A stretch of DNA of 9,700 nt, taken from contig CAKUKJ010000060.1 in the NCBI GenBank assembly GCA_934662525.1, forward strand, positions 1-9,700, written 5' to 3'. A program made the translations under genes and the position numbers. Positions 1 to 7,331 of the stretch are shown one piece after another (the stretch's first letter is position 1; each line of letters opens with the position of its first letter). The DNA comes from an uncultured Coriobacteriales bacterium (GTDB taxonomy: Bacteria > Actinomycetota > Coriobacteriia > Coriobacteriales > UMGS124). The notes under the pieces are model-generated. The model saw only the letters and a program-made list of their open reading frames with translations, was not told where the DNA came from and did not search any database.

Positions 1-594
1 CCGATAAGCGGCCCCGGGCCTGAGCGCGGCGTGGTGTTTCAACAGTACTCGCTCTTCCCCTGGATGAGCGCGCGCGACAACGTGGCCTTTGCCATCGAGC
101 AGTCGCACAAGGGCCTCTCCCGCAGGGAGCGGATGGAGCGCGCCGACGAGTTCCTGGAGAAGGTGGCCCTGGCAGGCCTGGGCCACCGCTTCCCCAAGGA
201 GCTCTCGGGCGGCCAGCAGCAGCGCGTTGCCATCGCCCGCGCCCTGGCCCAGGACAGCGAGGTGCTGCTCATGGACGAGCCGTTCGGCGCCATCGACGCG
301 CGCAACCGCTCCGTCCTGCAAGACTTGCTGCTCGACCTGTGGGAGAAGGGCGGCGAGGCCGGCCGCAAGACGGTCGTCTTCGTGACGCACGACCTGGAAG
401 AGGCCATCCTCCTCTCCGACCGCATCATCATGATGCAGGCCAACCCCGGGCGCGTGCAGGCGGAGTTCCGCGTGCCGCTCGCACGGCCGCGCAAGCGCCT
501 CGAGCTGCTCAACAACCCTGCCTACGTGGACTTTCGCACGAGGCTCAGCAGGGTGTTCTTTGCCGATGAGGAAAAGGAGGTGCATTGCGCATGA
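1..594 (+). CDS. ABC transporter ATP-binding protein, nitrate/sulfonate/taurine type (5' end outside window)
   Basis: This is the cytoplasmic ATPase that powers an importer with the permease encoded next. The frame is open from base 1, so the gene starts upstream; 197 codons remain of a family usually about 250-260 residues long, and Walker A is missing only because of the window edge. Visible in order, numbering from the first codon: Q-loop FQQYSLFPW (13-21), ABC signature LSGGQQQ (68-74), Walker B with D-loop LLMDEPFGAID (89-99), and the H-loop VTHD (His130). The run PGPERGVVFQQ before the Q-loop is typical of SsuB/TauB/NrtD-like ATPases. The stop overlaps the permease start (ATGA at 591-594), so the two are co-translated. 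No substrate-binding protein is in view, so the substrate cannot be named. Confidence 0.93.
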   Translation, partial: PISGPGPERGVVFQQYSLFPWMSARDNVAFAIEQSHKGLSRRERMERADEFLEKVALAGLGHRFPKELSGGQQQRVAIARALAQDSEVLLMDEPFGAIDARNRSVLQDLLLDLWEKGGEAGRKTVVFVTHDLEEAILLSDRIIMMQANPGRVQAEFRVPLARPRKRLELLNNPAYVDFRTRLSRVFFADEEKEVHCA

Positions 595-1619
595 GCATGG
601 CAGATAACATCGCGAAAGCCGGCCCCGCAGATGGCGGCGTGGCTCCCGCCGGCCAAGCCCCACGCGGCAAGGCCGCCGAGATGCCGCCCGACCCCGAGCG
701 CATCACGCGGCGCATGCGCCTGGTCAACGCCTCAAGCGTGCTGTTCGTGCTCTTCCTGCTCGTAAACCTGCTGCCCGACGTCACGCGCAAGGGCAGCGAG
801 CCCCTCTATGCCATCGTGCCGCTTGCAGTCATCGAGCTTGTGGTGCTCGTCGTGAGCCTTGCGACGAAGCGGCGCGCCACGCGCGACGTGGTGGTGGACG
901 TGAGCGCCGTCGTGTATCTCGTCTTCGGCGCATGGCTGCTCTGCTCGGCCAAGCTCGACCTGCTGCCGCAGAAGATGTTCCCTGCGCCAGGATATGTGCT
1001 GTCGCGCATCGTGGAGGACTGGGAGCAGATTTGGGAGGGCATCGGCAGCTCGCTGGGGCTCATCGGCGAGGGCTTCGTGCTCGGCGGAGCGGTGGGCATC
1101 GTGCTGGGCCTGGTGCTGGGGGCAGGGGCGCGCAGCTGCCGGGCGGCAGAGAAGGTCGTGACGTTCCTGGCGGCAATCCCGCCCATCGTGTACATCCCCT
1201 ACGGCATCGCGCTGCTCCCCACGTTCCGCGCAAGCTCGCTGCTCGTCATCTTCCTTGCCACGCTGTGGCCCACGCTCACGGCCACGCTGGCGGGCGTGCA
1301 GGGCGTGGAGAGGCGCGCGCTCGACTCGGCCCGCGTGCTGGGTGTCAAGGGCCCCACGATGCTCTTCCGCGTGATCTTGCCGGCAAGCCTGCCGCTCATC
1401 TTCAACGGGCTCAACATGGGCCTGTGCATGTCGTTCATCCTGCTCACCTCGGCCGAGATGATCGGCGGCAACACGGGCATGGGCTACTACGTCAAGTTCT
1501 ACTCCGACTACGGCGACTACTCGCGCATCCTGGCGGGCATCATCGTCATCGGCATCGTGATATGCGCCATCTCCGTGGCGTTCTCAAAGCTCCGGCAGCA
1601 CCTCACGCGCTGGAAGTAG
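591..1619 (+). CDS. ABC transporter permease, SsuC/TauC-like, with extra N-terminal membrane helices
   Basis: This is the membrane channel subunit (342 aa) of the importer powered by the preceding ATPase. The core, from about residue 100, follows the binding-protein-dependent permease fold: helices near 100-120, 158-178, 188-210, 214-235, 267-287 and 312-332. The cytoplasmic EAA loop that docks on the ATPase lies near 240-265 (ERRALDSARVLG, then ILPASLP). ATG 591 is chosen over TTG 585 because AAGGAGG at 574-580 sits 10 bases before it and the ATGA overlap is the usual coupled arrangement. SsuC-type permeases are about 250-260 residues long. Here a polar Ala/Pro/Gly-rich tail (1-45) and two extra predicted helices (about 47-62 and 72-92) precede the core. 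Family is clear; the substrate (alkanesulfonate, taurine, a vitamin precursor or other) is unknown. Confidence 0.9.
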   Translation: MSMADNIAKAGPADGGVAPAGQAPRGKAAEMPPDPERITRRMRLVNASSVLFVLFLLVNLLPDVTRKGSEPLYAIVPLAVIELVVLVVSLATKRRATRDVVVDVSAVVYLVFGAWLLCSAKLDLLPQKMFPAPGYVLSRIVEDWEQIWEGIGSSLGLIGEGFVLGGAVGIVLGLVLGAGARSCRAAEKVVTFLAAIPPIVYIPYGIALLPTFRASSLLVIFLATLWPTLTATLAGVQGVERRALDSARVLGVKGPTMLFRVILPASLPLIFNGLNMGLCMSFILLTSAEMIGGNTGMGYYVKFYSDYGDYSRILAGIIVIGIVICAISVAFSKLRQHLTRWK

Positions 1620-1682
1620 TGTGGGGTTGAAACGTCGAAATCGCACGTACATGCAAGCATACTAGAATGAACGGCACTTGAG

Positions 1683-1728
1683 GCGGGGCCGAGGCAGGCG
1701 ACTGCGGCGGCCCCGCGTTTTGGGTTTT
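1683..1728 (+). terminator. Terminator-like hairpin after the ABC permease gene
   Basis: GCGGGGCC (1683-1690) pairs perfectly with GGCCCCGC (1709-1716) across an 18-base loop, followed by the T-rich run GTTTTGGGTTTT (1717-1728). The loop can add a few more GC pairs. It lies 64 bases past the permease stop and only 32 bases before the next start codon. It therefore either ends the transport operon or sits in the leader of the oxidoreductase operon. Confidence 0.72.
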
Positions 1729-1760
1729 ATGCCATGCGGACGAGTGTTTGAGGGAGCCAC

Positions 1761-2855
1761 ATGATAGAGATACTCTGGCACGGGCGCGGCGGTCAGGGCG
1801 CCTTCACGGCCGCCCGGCTGCTCGGCGCGGCGTGTTCCATGCGCGAGGGCCGGCACGCTCTGGCGTTTCCGTCGTTCGGCCCGGAGCGCCGCGGGGCGCC
1901 CATGAGGGCGTTCACCAAGCTCGACAGCCGCCCGATCGGCGACCGCAGCGCAATCGCGCGGGCAGACTACGTCGTCTACCTGGACGAGAGCCTGCTTGGG
2001 CCGGGCTGGGAAGGCGAGCTCAAGCCGAACGGGGCGGTGCTCGTGAACAGCGCGCGCCCCTGGGCCGACCCGCGCATCGTCGCAATCGACGCCGACGGGA
2101 TCTCGCGCGAGGTGCTGGGCAGGGCCATCCCCAACACGGTTTTCCTGGGCGCGCTTGCGGCGCTGTGCCCCGAAGTCCATGCCGACGAGGTGCGTGAGGC
2201 GATACGGCAGTACATGCCCGAGAAGCTGCATGCGAAGAACCTCGCCGTGGTGGAGCGCGTGCTGGAGACGCGCGACGCTTGGAATCCTGCATGCCGACCG
2301 ACGCAGGCCGCGCCCACATGCCCGGATGGTCTCACTCGCGCCGCCGCCGAGGACGCCCAGCTCGGGGGTGCCGAGCAGGTCGGCCCCCGCGCTTCGGCTG
2401 TCGCAGACGCCTCCCCCGCCGGCACGGCGGCCGATGCCATGCGCAACGGCGCGGCCCCCTCCCGCGCCCTGCTCTCCTGCGACGGCTCCCCCCGCGTCAT
2501 CCCCTCGCTGCGCAGCCACCCCTCCCCGCTCGACCCTGCGGCATTTGCGCATTCGACCTGCTACGAGGCGGGCCACCTCGTCTCGAAGAACGCCGGGTGG
2601 CGCTCGGTGCGCCCCGTGCTCGACGAGGCCGCATGCACGCGTTGCCTGCTGTGCTACATGCAGTGCCCCGACGGCACCGTCTACAAGGTGGCCGACGAGG
2701 CGGCGCGCGGTGGCATCAGGCTCCAGATAGACTACGACTTCTGCAAGGGCTGCGGGGTGTGCGCCAAGGCCTGCCGGGCTGGGGCCATCCAGATGGCGCC
2801 CGAGTGCGACGCGGTCGCATGCGCAGCCGGGGCCCAGCACAAGGAGGCACGATGA
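1761..2855 (+). CDS. 2-oxoacid:ferredoxin oxidoreductase, fused gamma-delta subunit
   Basis: This 364-aa protein joins two subunits of the pyruvate/2-oxoacid:ferredoxin oxidoreductase complex. Residues 1-172 are the gamma domain: HGRGGQG near the start, FPSFGPERRG at 36-45, and PEKLHAKN near the end. Residues 265-350 are the delta, ferredoxin-like domain with two [4Fe-4S] motifs. The cluster ligands are Cys292/295/298/302 (followed by Pro) and Cys328/331/334/338. Delta is expected to carry electrons from the TPP site to free ferredoxin. Between the domains, residues about 173-262 form an Ala/Pro/Gly/Ser-rich linker with no recognisable fold, much longer than a fusion needs. The start has GAGGGAG at 1750-1756. 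The stop overlaps the alpha-subunit start (ATGA 2852-2855). A symbol such as porG/porD would fit, but specificity for pyruvate is not proven. Confidence 0.9.
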   Translation: MIEILWHGRGGQGAFTAARLLGAACSMREGRHALAFPSFGPERRGAPMRAFTKLDSRPIGDRSAIARADYVVYLDESLLGPGWEGELKPNGAVLVNSARPWADPRIVAIDADGISREVLGRAIPNTVFLGALAALCPEVHADEVREAIRQYMPEKLHAKNLAVVERVLETRDAWNPACRPTQAAPTCPDGLTRAAAEDAQLGGAEQVGPRASAVADASPAGTAADAMRNGAAPSRALLSCDGSPRVIPSLRSHPSPLDPAAFAHSTCYEAGHLVSKNAGWRSVRPVLDEAACTRCLLCYMQCPDGTVYKVADEAARGGIRLQIDYDFCKGCGVCAKACRAGAIQMAPECDAVACAAGAQHKEAR

Positions 2856-4093
2856 AGAGGTTCCTTTCCGGCGACGAGGCCTTCGCCGAGGGCGTGTGCC
2901 TGGCGCGCCCCCAGGTCATCAGCGCCTATCCCATCACACCCCAGACCGTCGTGGTGGAGCGCCTCTCCGAGATGGTGGAGGAGGGCTCGCTCGACGCCCG
3001 GTACGTCCATGTGGAAAGCGAGCACTCTGCGCTTTCGTGCGCCATGGGGGCCAGCGCCACGGGCGTGCGCGCATTCACGGCTACCTCGAGCCAGGGGCTT
3101 CTCTACATGGCCGAGGTGCTCACCTATGCGGCCGGCGGGCGCTTCCCCATCGTCATGATGAACGCGAACCGCTCGACGGCGCTTCCCTGGAACATCTACG
3201 GCGACCAACGCGACTCGCTCTCCCTGCTCGACCACGGCTGGATCCAGTGCTATGCGCAGGACAACCAGGAGGCGCTCGACATGGCGCTCATGGCCTACCG
3301 CCTGGCCGAGGACCCGCGCGTCATGACGCCTGTCATGGTGAACCTCGACGGCTTCGCGCTCACGCATACCTACGAGACGGTCGATGTGCCCGCCCCCGAG
3401 CAGGCCGACGCGTTCCTGCCGCCCTACTCCACAACCAACCGCTTCGACTTCGACCACCCGGTGAACATGGGTTATTCCGCAGGCCCGGAGTTCAACGCCT
3501 ACTACAAGTATTACGAGCACAAGGACATGCTTGGGGCTCTCGACGTGCTCGACGAGGTGGAGCGCGAGTTTGCGCGCACCTGCGGGCGCACCTACACGGG
3601 GGCTTTCGAGGAGTACCGCTGCGAGGACGCCGACTATGTCATGGTCACGCTCGGCAGTGCGGCGGGCCTCGTGCGCCAAGCGGTGGACGAGCTGCGCGAG
3701 CAGGGCATGGCGGCCGGCATGCTGCGCATCCGCTACCTGCGCCCCTTCGACGCGCGCACGCTTGCCCTGTCGCTTGCGCACACGCGCGCCGTGGGCGTGC
3801 TGGAGAAGGACGTCTCCTTCGGTGCGGAGGGCACGGTCTTCACCAACGTCAATTCGGCGCTCTTCCAGCAAGGCGTGCAGGTGCCCACCTGCAACTTCAT
3901 CGGCGGCCTGGGCGGGGCCGACATCACGGCCGCTCAGATTGCGGGTGCGTTCAAGACGCTCACCTACGCTGCAAGCAGGGCGGCCGAGCGCGTGCAGTTC
4001 CTCGGTATCGACTCCATGGCCGACGGCCTGGGCGGGACCGAGACGCCGGCGCCGCAGGATGCCTCGCACACGCCAGACGAGAAGGGCAGGTAG
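2852..4093 (+). CDS. porA: 2-oxoacid:ferredoxin oxidoreductase, alpha subunit (PorA-like)
   Basis: The 413-aa alpha subunit carries the pyrimidine-binding and transketolase C-terminal-like domains that, with beta, form the thiamine diphosphate active site. The reaction is 2-oxo acid + CoA + oxidised ferredoxin to acyl-CoA + CO2 + reduced ferredoxin, in the cytoplasm. Family marks are AYPITPQT (25-32), HVESEHSA (53-60), FTATSSQG (75-82) and PWNIYGDQRDS (112-122), all close to PorA of the four-subunit enzymes. ATG 2852 is chosen because AAGGAGG (2841-2847) precedes it, the overlap with the gamma-delta stop couples translation, and the homologous sequence begins here. The frame is open far upstream to 2279, but that part is not protein-like. 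Pyruvate and branched-chain 2-oxo acid (VOR) enzymes share this architecture, so the symbol names the family, not the substrate. Confidence 0.93.
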   Translation: MKRFLSGDEAFAEGVCLARPQVISAYPITPQTVVVERLSEMVEEGSLDARYVHVESEHSALSCAMGASATGVRAFTATSSQGLLYMAEVLTYAAGGRFPIVMMNANRSTALPWNIYGDQRDSLSLLDHGWIQCYAQDNQEALDMALMAYRLAEDPRVMTPVMVNLDGFALTHTYETVDVPAPEQADAFLPPYSTTNRFDFDHPVNMGYSAGPEFNAYYKYYEHKDMLGALDVLDEVEREFARTCGRTYTGAFEEYRCEDADYVMVTLGSAAGLVRQAVDELREQGMAAGMLRIRYLRPFDARTLALSLAHTRAVGVLEKDVSFGAEGTVFTNVNSALFQQGVQVPTCNFIGGLGGADITAAQIAGAFKTLTYAASRAAERVQFLGIDSMADGLGGTETPAPQDASHTPDEKGR

Positions 4094-4096
4094 GCC

Positions 4097-5017
4097 ATGG
4101 CCGTCAACGCACGCACCATCACCGACGACGAGTACTTCTACGGGCACAAGGCCTGCGCGGGATGCGGGGGCTCCCTCGTGGTGCGCCAGGCCCTCAAGGT
4201 GCTAGGCCCCCGCACGATATGCGCCCTGCCCGCCGGGTGCATGAGCGCCGTGGGGTTCAACTTCCCCCAGCTGTGCTTCGGCGTCAACGCCTTCATCACG
4301 CCCTTCGCCGCCACGGCCTCGGTGCTCTCGGGCATTCGCGCTGGCCTCGAAGCGCGCGGCGAGGACCCGGACACCTACACCGTCGTGGGCTTCGCCGGCG
4401 ACGGCGGCACAGCCGACATCGGCATCCAGGCGCTCTCCGGCGCCATCGACCGCAACGACGACATCCTCTACATCTGCTACGACAACGAGGCGTACATGAA
4501 CACGGGCATCCAGAAGAGCGGCTTGACGCCCTTCGGCGCCCGCACCACCACCACGCCCGCAGGCAGGCACGAGCACGGCTGCCTCACGCAGAAGAAGAAC
4601 CTCTTCGAGATCGTCTGCGCCCATGAGCTGCCCTATGCCGCCACTGCGAGCGTGGGGTATCTCAACGACTTCACGGCCAAGGTGGAGAAGGCGAGCAAGA
4701 TTCGCGGCACGAAGTTCATCCACGTAATTGCTCCGTGCCCCACCGGCTGGGGCCATGCCACCGACGAGACGGTGGAGATCGCCAAGGAGGTCGTGGACTG
4801 CGGCCTGTGGTACCTCGCCGAATACGAGGGGCCTGCCGTGAGCGGTGTGGCGGGGGGTGCGTTCAGGCTCAACCGCAACCCCAAGGAGTTTGGCGACGTG
4901 GCCCACTATCTGCGGCGTCAGGGGCGCTTCCGCGCGCTCGACGACGCGGACGTCGCCCAGGTCACCGCAGGCCGCGACGCGACGTGGGAGCGCATCCGCG
5001 CGAACTGGACGCGCTAG
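4097..5017 (+). CDS. porB: 2-oxoacid:ferredoxin oxidoreductase, beta subunit (PorB-like, TPP-binding)
   Basis: The 306-aa beta subunit binds thiamine diphosphate and the [4Fe-4S] cluster next to it. The cofactor motif starts at GDGGTADIG (101-109) and is completed by the Asn of YDNEAYMNTG (Asn130), which would hold Mg2+ and the diphosphate. Cys20 and Cys23 (KACAGCGG), Cys48 (AGCM) and Cys214 (APCPTGW) match the four-cysteine pattern of PorB. The length is normal (about 290-320). It starts three bases after the alpha stop, with a modest purine-rich AAGGGCAGG (4082-4090) as ribosome site. It completes a gamma-delta, alpha, beta gene set, enough for a working enzyme without other loci. As with alpha, the preferred 2-oxo acid cannot be read from the sequence. 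Confidence 0.94.
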   Translation: MAVNARTITDDEYFYGHKACAGCGGSLVVRQALKVLGPRTICALPAGCMSAVGFNFPQLCFGVNAFITPFAATASVLSGIRAGLEARGEDPDTYTVVGFAGDGGTADIGIQALSGAIDRNDDILYICYDNEAYMNTGIQKSGLTPFGARTTTTPAGRHEHGCLTQKKNLFEIVCAHELPYAATASVGYLNDFTAKVEKASKIRGTKFIHVIAPCPTGWGHATDETVEIAKEVVDCGLWYLAEYEGPAVSGVAGGAFRLNRNPKEFGDVAHYLRRQGRFRALDDADVAQVTAGRDATWERIRANWTR

Positions 5018-5146
5018 CGAGGCGCGTTCCCGCGCACGTCTGCACCTGGCACCCTTCGCTGAAACTCCTGCGAAGCGCGCCACCCATCGCCCACCGCCAT
5101 CCCATCGCTTCATCAGCACTTCGTCCACGAAAGGATTCCCCCGCAC
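5018..5146 (+). other. C-rich spacer with a small hairpin between porB and the aminotransferase gene
   Basis: This 129-base gap has no gene. CTTCGC (5054-5059) and GCGAAG (5070-5075) form a 6-bp stem with a 10-base loop and no T-run. From about 5079 to 5128 the sequence is rich in C and poor in G, with CCCATCGC repeated at 5083-5090 and 5101-5108. Such composition resembles Rho-loading sites. AAAGGA at 5130-5135 is the ribosome site of the next gene. No clear promoter is seen, so read-through from porB remains possible. Confidence 0.4.
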
Positions 5147-6316
5147 ATGCAACCCCTCAGCAGGTCAACCGAGACCTTCACCGACTCGGTCATTCGCCGT
5201 ATGACGCGCGTGGCGCTCAAGCACGGCGCCGTCAACCTCTCCCAGGGCTTCCCCGACTTCGACCCGCCGCGCGCGCTTCTCGACCGCCTCGCGCAGGTCG
5301 CCTACGAGGGGCCGCACCAGTACGCCCTCACCTGGGGCGCGCAGAACTTCCGCGAGGCCCTCGCCGCCAAGCAGCGCCGCTTCATGGGCATCGACATCGA
5401 CCCAGACAAGAACATCGTCGTGACCTGCGGCGGCACCGAGGCCATGATGTGCGCCGTGCACACCGTGTGCGACCCGCACGACAAGGTCGTGGTGTTCTCG
5501 CCCTTCTATGAGAACTACGGGGCCGACGCCATCCTGTGCCATGCCGAGCCCGTCTACGTGCCGCTCGAGCCGCCTGCGTTTACATTCGACGGGGCCAAGC
5601 TCGAGGCGGCCATGGCGCAGGAGCGTGTGAAGGCGCTCATCCTGTGCAACCCGTCAAACCCCTGCGGGCGCGTCTTCACCCGCTCAGAGCTTGAGGCCAT
5701 CGCTCACCTCGCCGAGAAATACGACATCTGGGTCATCACCGACGAGGTGTACGAGCACATCGTCTATGCGCCCAACAAGCATGTGTATTTCGCAAGCCTG
5801 CCCGGCATGCAGAAGCGCACCATCTCGTGCGGGTCGCTCTCCAAGACCTACTCCATCACCGGCTGGCGCCTGGGATACATCATCGCCCCCGAGGAGGTGG
5901 TGGAGGTCGCCAAGAAGGTGCACGACTTCCTCACCGTGGGCGCCCCGGCCCCTCTCATGGAGGCCGCCGTGGCGGGCCTCACCATGCCCGACTCGTACTA
6001 TGACGAGCTCACGGCCACCTATACCCACAAGCGCGAGCTCTTCTGCAACGGCCTCGCCGACCTGGGCATGAAGTTTGTGAAGCCGCAGGGCGCCTACTAC
6101 GTGATGTGCGACATCTCCGAGGCAGGCTATGCCGACGACGAGGCCTTCGCCTGCGATCTGGCGCAGTACGCCAAGGTGGCCGGCGTGCCGGGCAGCTGCT
6201 TCTTCCACGAGCCCGAGAATCGCTATATCCGCTTTCATTTTGCGAAGTCGGACGCGACCCTGCTCGCCGCACTCGACAACCTGAGCGGCTGGCAGGACAA
6301 GCTGCCGAGGAAGTAA
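5147..6316 (+). CDS. PLP-dependent aminotransferase, class I/II (fold type I)
   Basis: This 389-aa enzyme moves an amino group between an amino acid and a 2-oxo acid using pyridoxal phosphate. The catalytic lysine is Lys233 in SLSKTYSITGWRLGY. Other cofactor contacts visible are Asn171 (NPSNPCG), Asp199 and Tyr202 (TDEVYEH). Arg362 (RYIRFHF) is the expected substrate carboxylate clamp. NLSQGFPDFDPP near the N-terminus and the overall length fit the kynurenine/methionine/aromatic aminotransferase branch (YbdL-, KAT-like) as well as aspartate aminotransferase relatives. The exact amino acid is not predictable by eye. It follows the oxidoreductase genes on the same strand by 129 bases, which suggests it supplies their 2-oxo acid substrate. 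The AAAGGA ribosome site is 11 bases before the ATG. A strong hairpin follows the stop. Confidence 0.9.
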   Translation: MQPLSRSTETFTDSVIRRMTRVALKHGAVNLSQGFPDFDPPRALLDRLAQVAYEGPHQYALTWGAQNFREALAAKQRRFMGIDIDPDKNIVVTCGGTEAMMCAVHTVCDPHDKVVVFSPFYENYGADAILCHAEPVYVPLEPPAFTFDGAKLEAAMAQERVKALILCNPSNPCGRVFTRSELEAIAHLAEKYDIWVITDEVYEHIVYAPNKHVYFASLPGMQKRTISCGSLSKTYSITGWRLGYIIAPEEVVEVAKKVHDFLTVGAPAPLMEAAVAGLTMPDSYYDELTATYTHKRELFCNGLADLGMKFVKPQGAYYVMCDISEAGYADDEAFACDLAQYAKVAGVPGSCFFHEPENRYIRFHFAKSDATLLAALDNLSGWQDKLPRK

Positions 6317-6349
6317 GGCAGGCTCGCTCTTTACGCGAAGCAACGGAAA

Positions 6350-6389
6350 CGAGGAGGGGCGGCGGACCCATGCCCGCCGCCCCTCCTCG
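6350..6389. terminator. Strong GC hairpin between convergent genes
   Basis: Bases 6350-6365 and 6374-6389 are perfect inverted repeats (16 bp, starting CGAGGAGGGG) with an 8-base loop, midway between the aminotransferase stop and the minus-strand gene's stop. On the plus strand no T-run follows. On the minus strand the stem is followed by GTTTCCGTT, a weak T-rich tail. It probably serves both genes as a bidirectional terminator. Confidence 0.75.
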
Positions 6390-6396
6390 ATACGTC

Positions 6397-6418
6397 ACCT
6401 CAAAACCCTCAATGAGGT
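6397..6418 (-). repeat. Short inverted repeat just after the DUF308 gene stop
   Basis: ACCTCA (6397-6402) and TGAGGT (6413-6418) are a perfect 6-bp inverted repeat with a 10-base loop. It begins four bases beyond the minus-strand stop codon. It may add to the larger hairpin next to it in ending that transcript, or be chance. Confidence 0.35.
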
Positions 6419-6421
6419 CGC

Positions 6422-7018
6422 TTACTCAAGCCCGATGGTCTCTTTCATGTCCTTGATAAACGAAGAGACCGTGAAGGCGCCGACAACCACCATGACGCCG
6501 CGGATGATGAGCATGAGGCCCAGGTAGATTGTGAACAGGCTCGGCATCGTGAGCATAAGCACGCCGAAGACCACCGTGACGACGGCGCCGAGCACCTCCA
6601 GAATGCCCGTGCCCATGCCGAAGGCCTTGCCTGCGCGGACGCCGGCAAAGACGTCGAGCACGCCGGTCACGATGAATGCGATGCCCGCAAGGAACGCGAT
6701 CGTCACGCCGCCAATGAGCGGATGGACCAGGAAGATGACGCCGACAATGCAGTCGAGAATGCCCATGAGCAGCGACGACGCACCCACAGGGGCGAACAGG
6801 CCCAAATCGAAGAACGTCGCGATGCGCGTGATGCCGCCTGCCAGGAAGCACACGCCGGCTATGGCCGCCACGATGGCAAGCGTGGCCGCAGGCCAGGCAA
6901 GGCAGGCGACGCCGAGCAGCGCCACCACGATTCCTAGGGCCACAAACCACCACTTGTAGTGGCGCGACTTCTTCTCAGGCTCGATGACATGGGCATTGAC
7001 CTCGATGGGCTCAGACAT
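6422..7018 (-). CDS. DUF308 / HdeD-family membrane protein
   Basis: This is a 198-aa inner-membrane protein with a short charged N-terminus (about 1-21) and six predicted helices near 22-41, 45-64, 77-98, 103-125, 135-157 and 160-183. The three helix pairs, small-residue-rich with Trp-Pro or His-Pro after the first helix of a pair (AWPAAT at 41-46, VHPLIGG at 98-104), fit the DUF308/HdeD repeat. HdeD of E. coli is linked to acid resistance; for most relatives the role is unknown, so none is assigned here. ATG 7018 is chosen because AAGGGGG precedes it (complement of 7027-7033) and the membrane protein begins just after. The same frame stays open upstream to 7405 without membrane or domain character. 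It faces the aminotransferase tail to tail and appears to have its own promoter. Confidence 0.85.
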   Translation of the reverse strand: MSEPIEVNAHVIEPEKKSRHYKWWFVALGIVVALLGVACLAWPAATLAIVAAIAGVCFLAGGITRIATFFDLGLFAPVGASSLLMGILDCIVGVIFLVHPLIGGVTIAFLAGIAFIVTGVLDVFAGVRAGKAFGMGTGILEVLGAVVTVVFGVLMLTMPSLFTIYLGLMLIIRGVMVVVGAFTVSSFIKDMKETIGLE

Positions 7019-7091
7019 GATGAGCGCCCCCTTCGTCCTTCTCACGACGGCCCCCCAATGGGCCGCATGAGCTCTTTGGTATTGCGGCCAG

Positions 7092-7097
7092 TTTATA
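7092..7097 (-). promoter_or_regulatory. Extended -10 promoter element for the DUF308 gene
   Basis: Read on the minus strand the site is TGGTATAAA: a TATAAA hexamer with the TGn extension that can replace a good -35 box. No strong -35 is seen 17 bases upstream. Transcription would start near 7085, giving a leader of about 67 bases. That leader contains a CGGCCC/GGGCCG hairpin (7048-7053 with 7060-7065). Confidence 0.45.
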
Positions 7098-7331
7098 CCA
7101 CGGGTGGGGACAATCGAACCCAGCAAACAGAAATGACTTGTTGAGCTGCGGATTCGCCGTCTCTCTCGCCGAAGGGCGCATGTCGGGCCGTGAAGGTTGC
7201 GCCGCGAGGAATTGCTCATTCGGCGTCTCCCCGCAAGATGCATCGCCCCTCTTCCGTATGCCCAATCTATGTGCCCATGTTTCCTTGCGGTTTCCAAGCC
7301 GTGACAACTTCGCCGTTTGCCGCATACACGC
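7098..7331. other. Intergenic stretch with no recognised gene
   Basis: This lies between the divergent DUF308 and symporter promoters. Open frames here on either strand give low-complexity, cysteine/proline/arginine-scattered peptides with no ribosome site and no family resemblance. A CGCC-GAAG-GGCG mini-hairpin occurs at 7167-7178. Base composition is less GC-rich than in the genes around it. I see no RNA gene, repeat array or mobile-element end. Confidence 0.5.

Noticed and set aside
1..1619. Thiamine-precursor transporter feeding the TPP enzyme
   Set aside because: The idea rests only on adjacency; the ATPase and permease cannot be told from sulfonate, taurine or nitrate types and no TPP riboswitch is visible.
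2279..2851. Upstream extension of the alpha-subunit frame (about 191 codons)
   Set aside because: It overlaps the gamma-delta coding region, is Arg/Pro-rich shadow sequence, and the true start at 2852 has a ribosome site, an ATGA overlap and family alignment.
1662..4147. Long minus-strand open frames opposite the oxidoreductase genes
   Set aside because: They are mirror frames of high-GC coding sequence, rich in Arg, Ala, Gly and Val, without motifs; the plus-strand genes are unmistakable.
7104..7124. tRNA T-loop-like string on the minus strand (GGTTCGATT)
   Set aside because: The flanks do not pair as a T-stem and there is no acceptor, anticodon or D arm around it.
7161..7180. GCCGAAGGGC, which resembles the glycine-aptamer core
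   Set aside because: It is about 220 bases before the ghost aptamer, lacks the flanking GGAGA and CTCTCAGG strands, and forms a simple CGCC/GGCG mini-hairpin.
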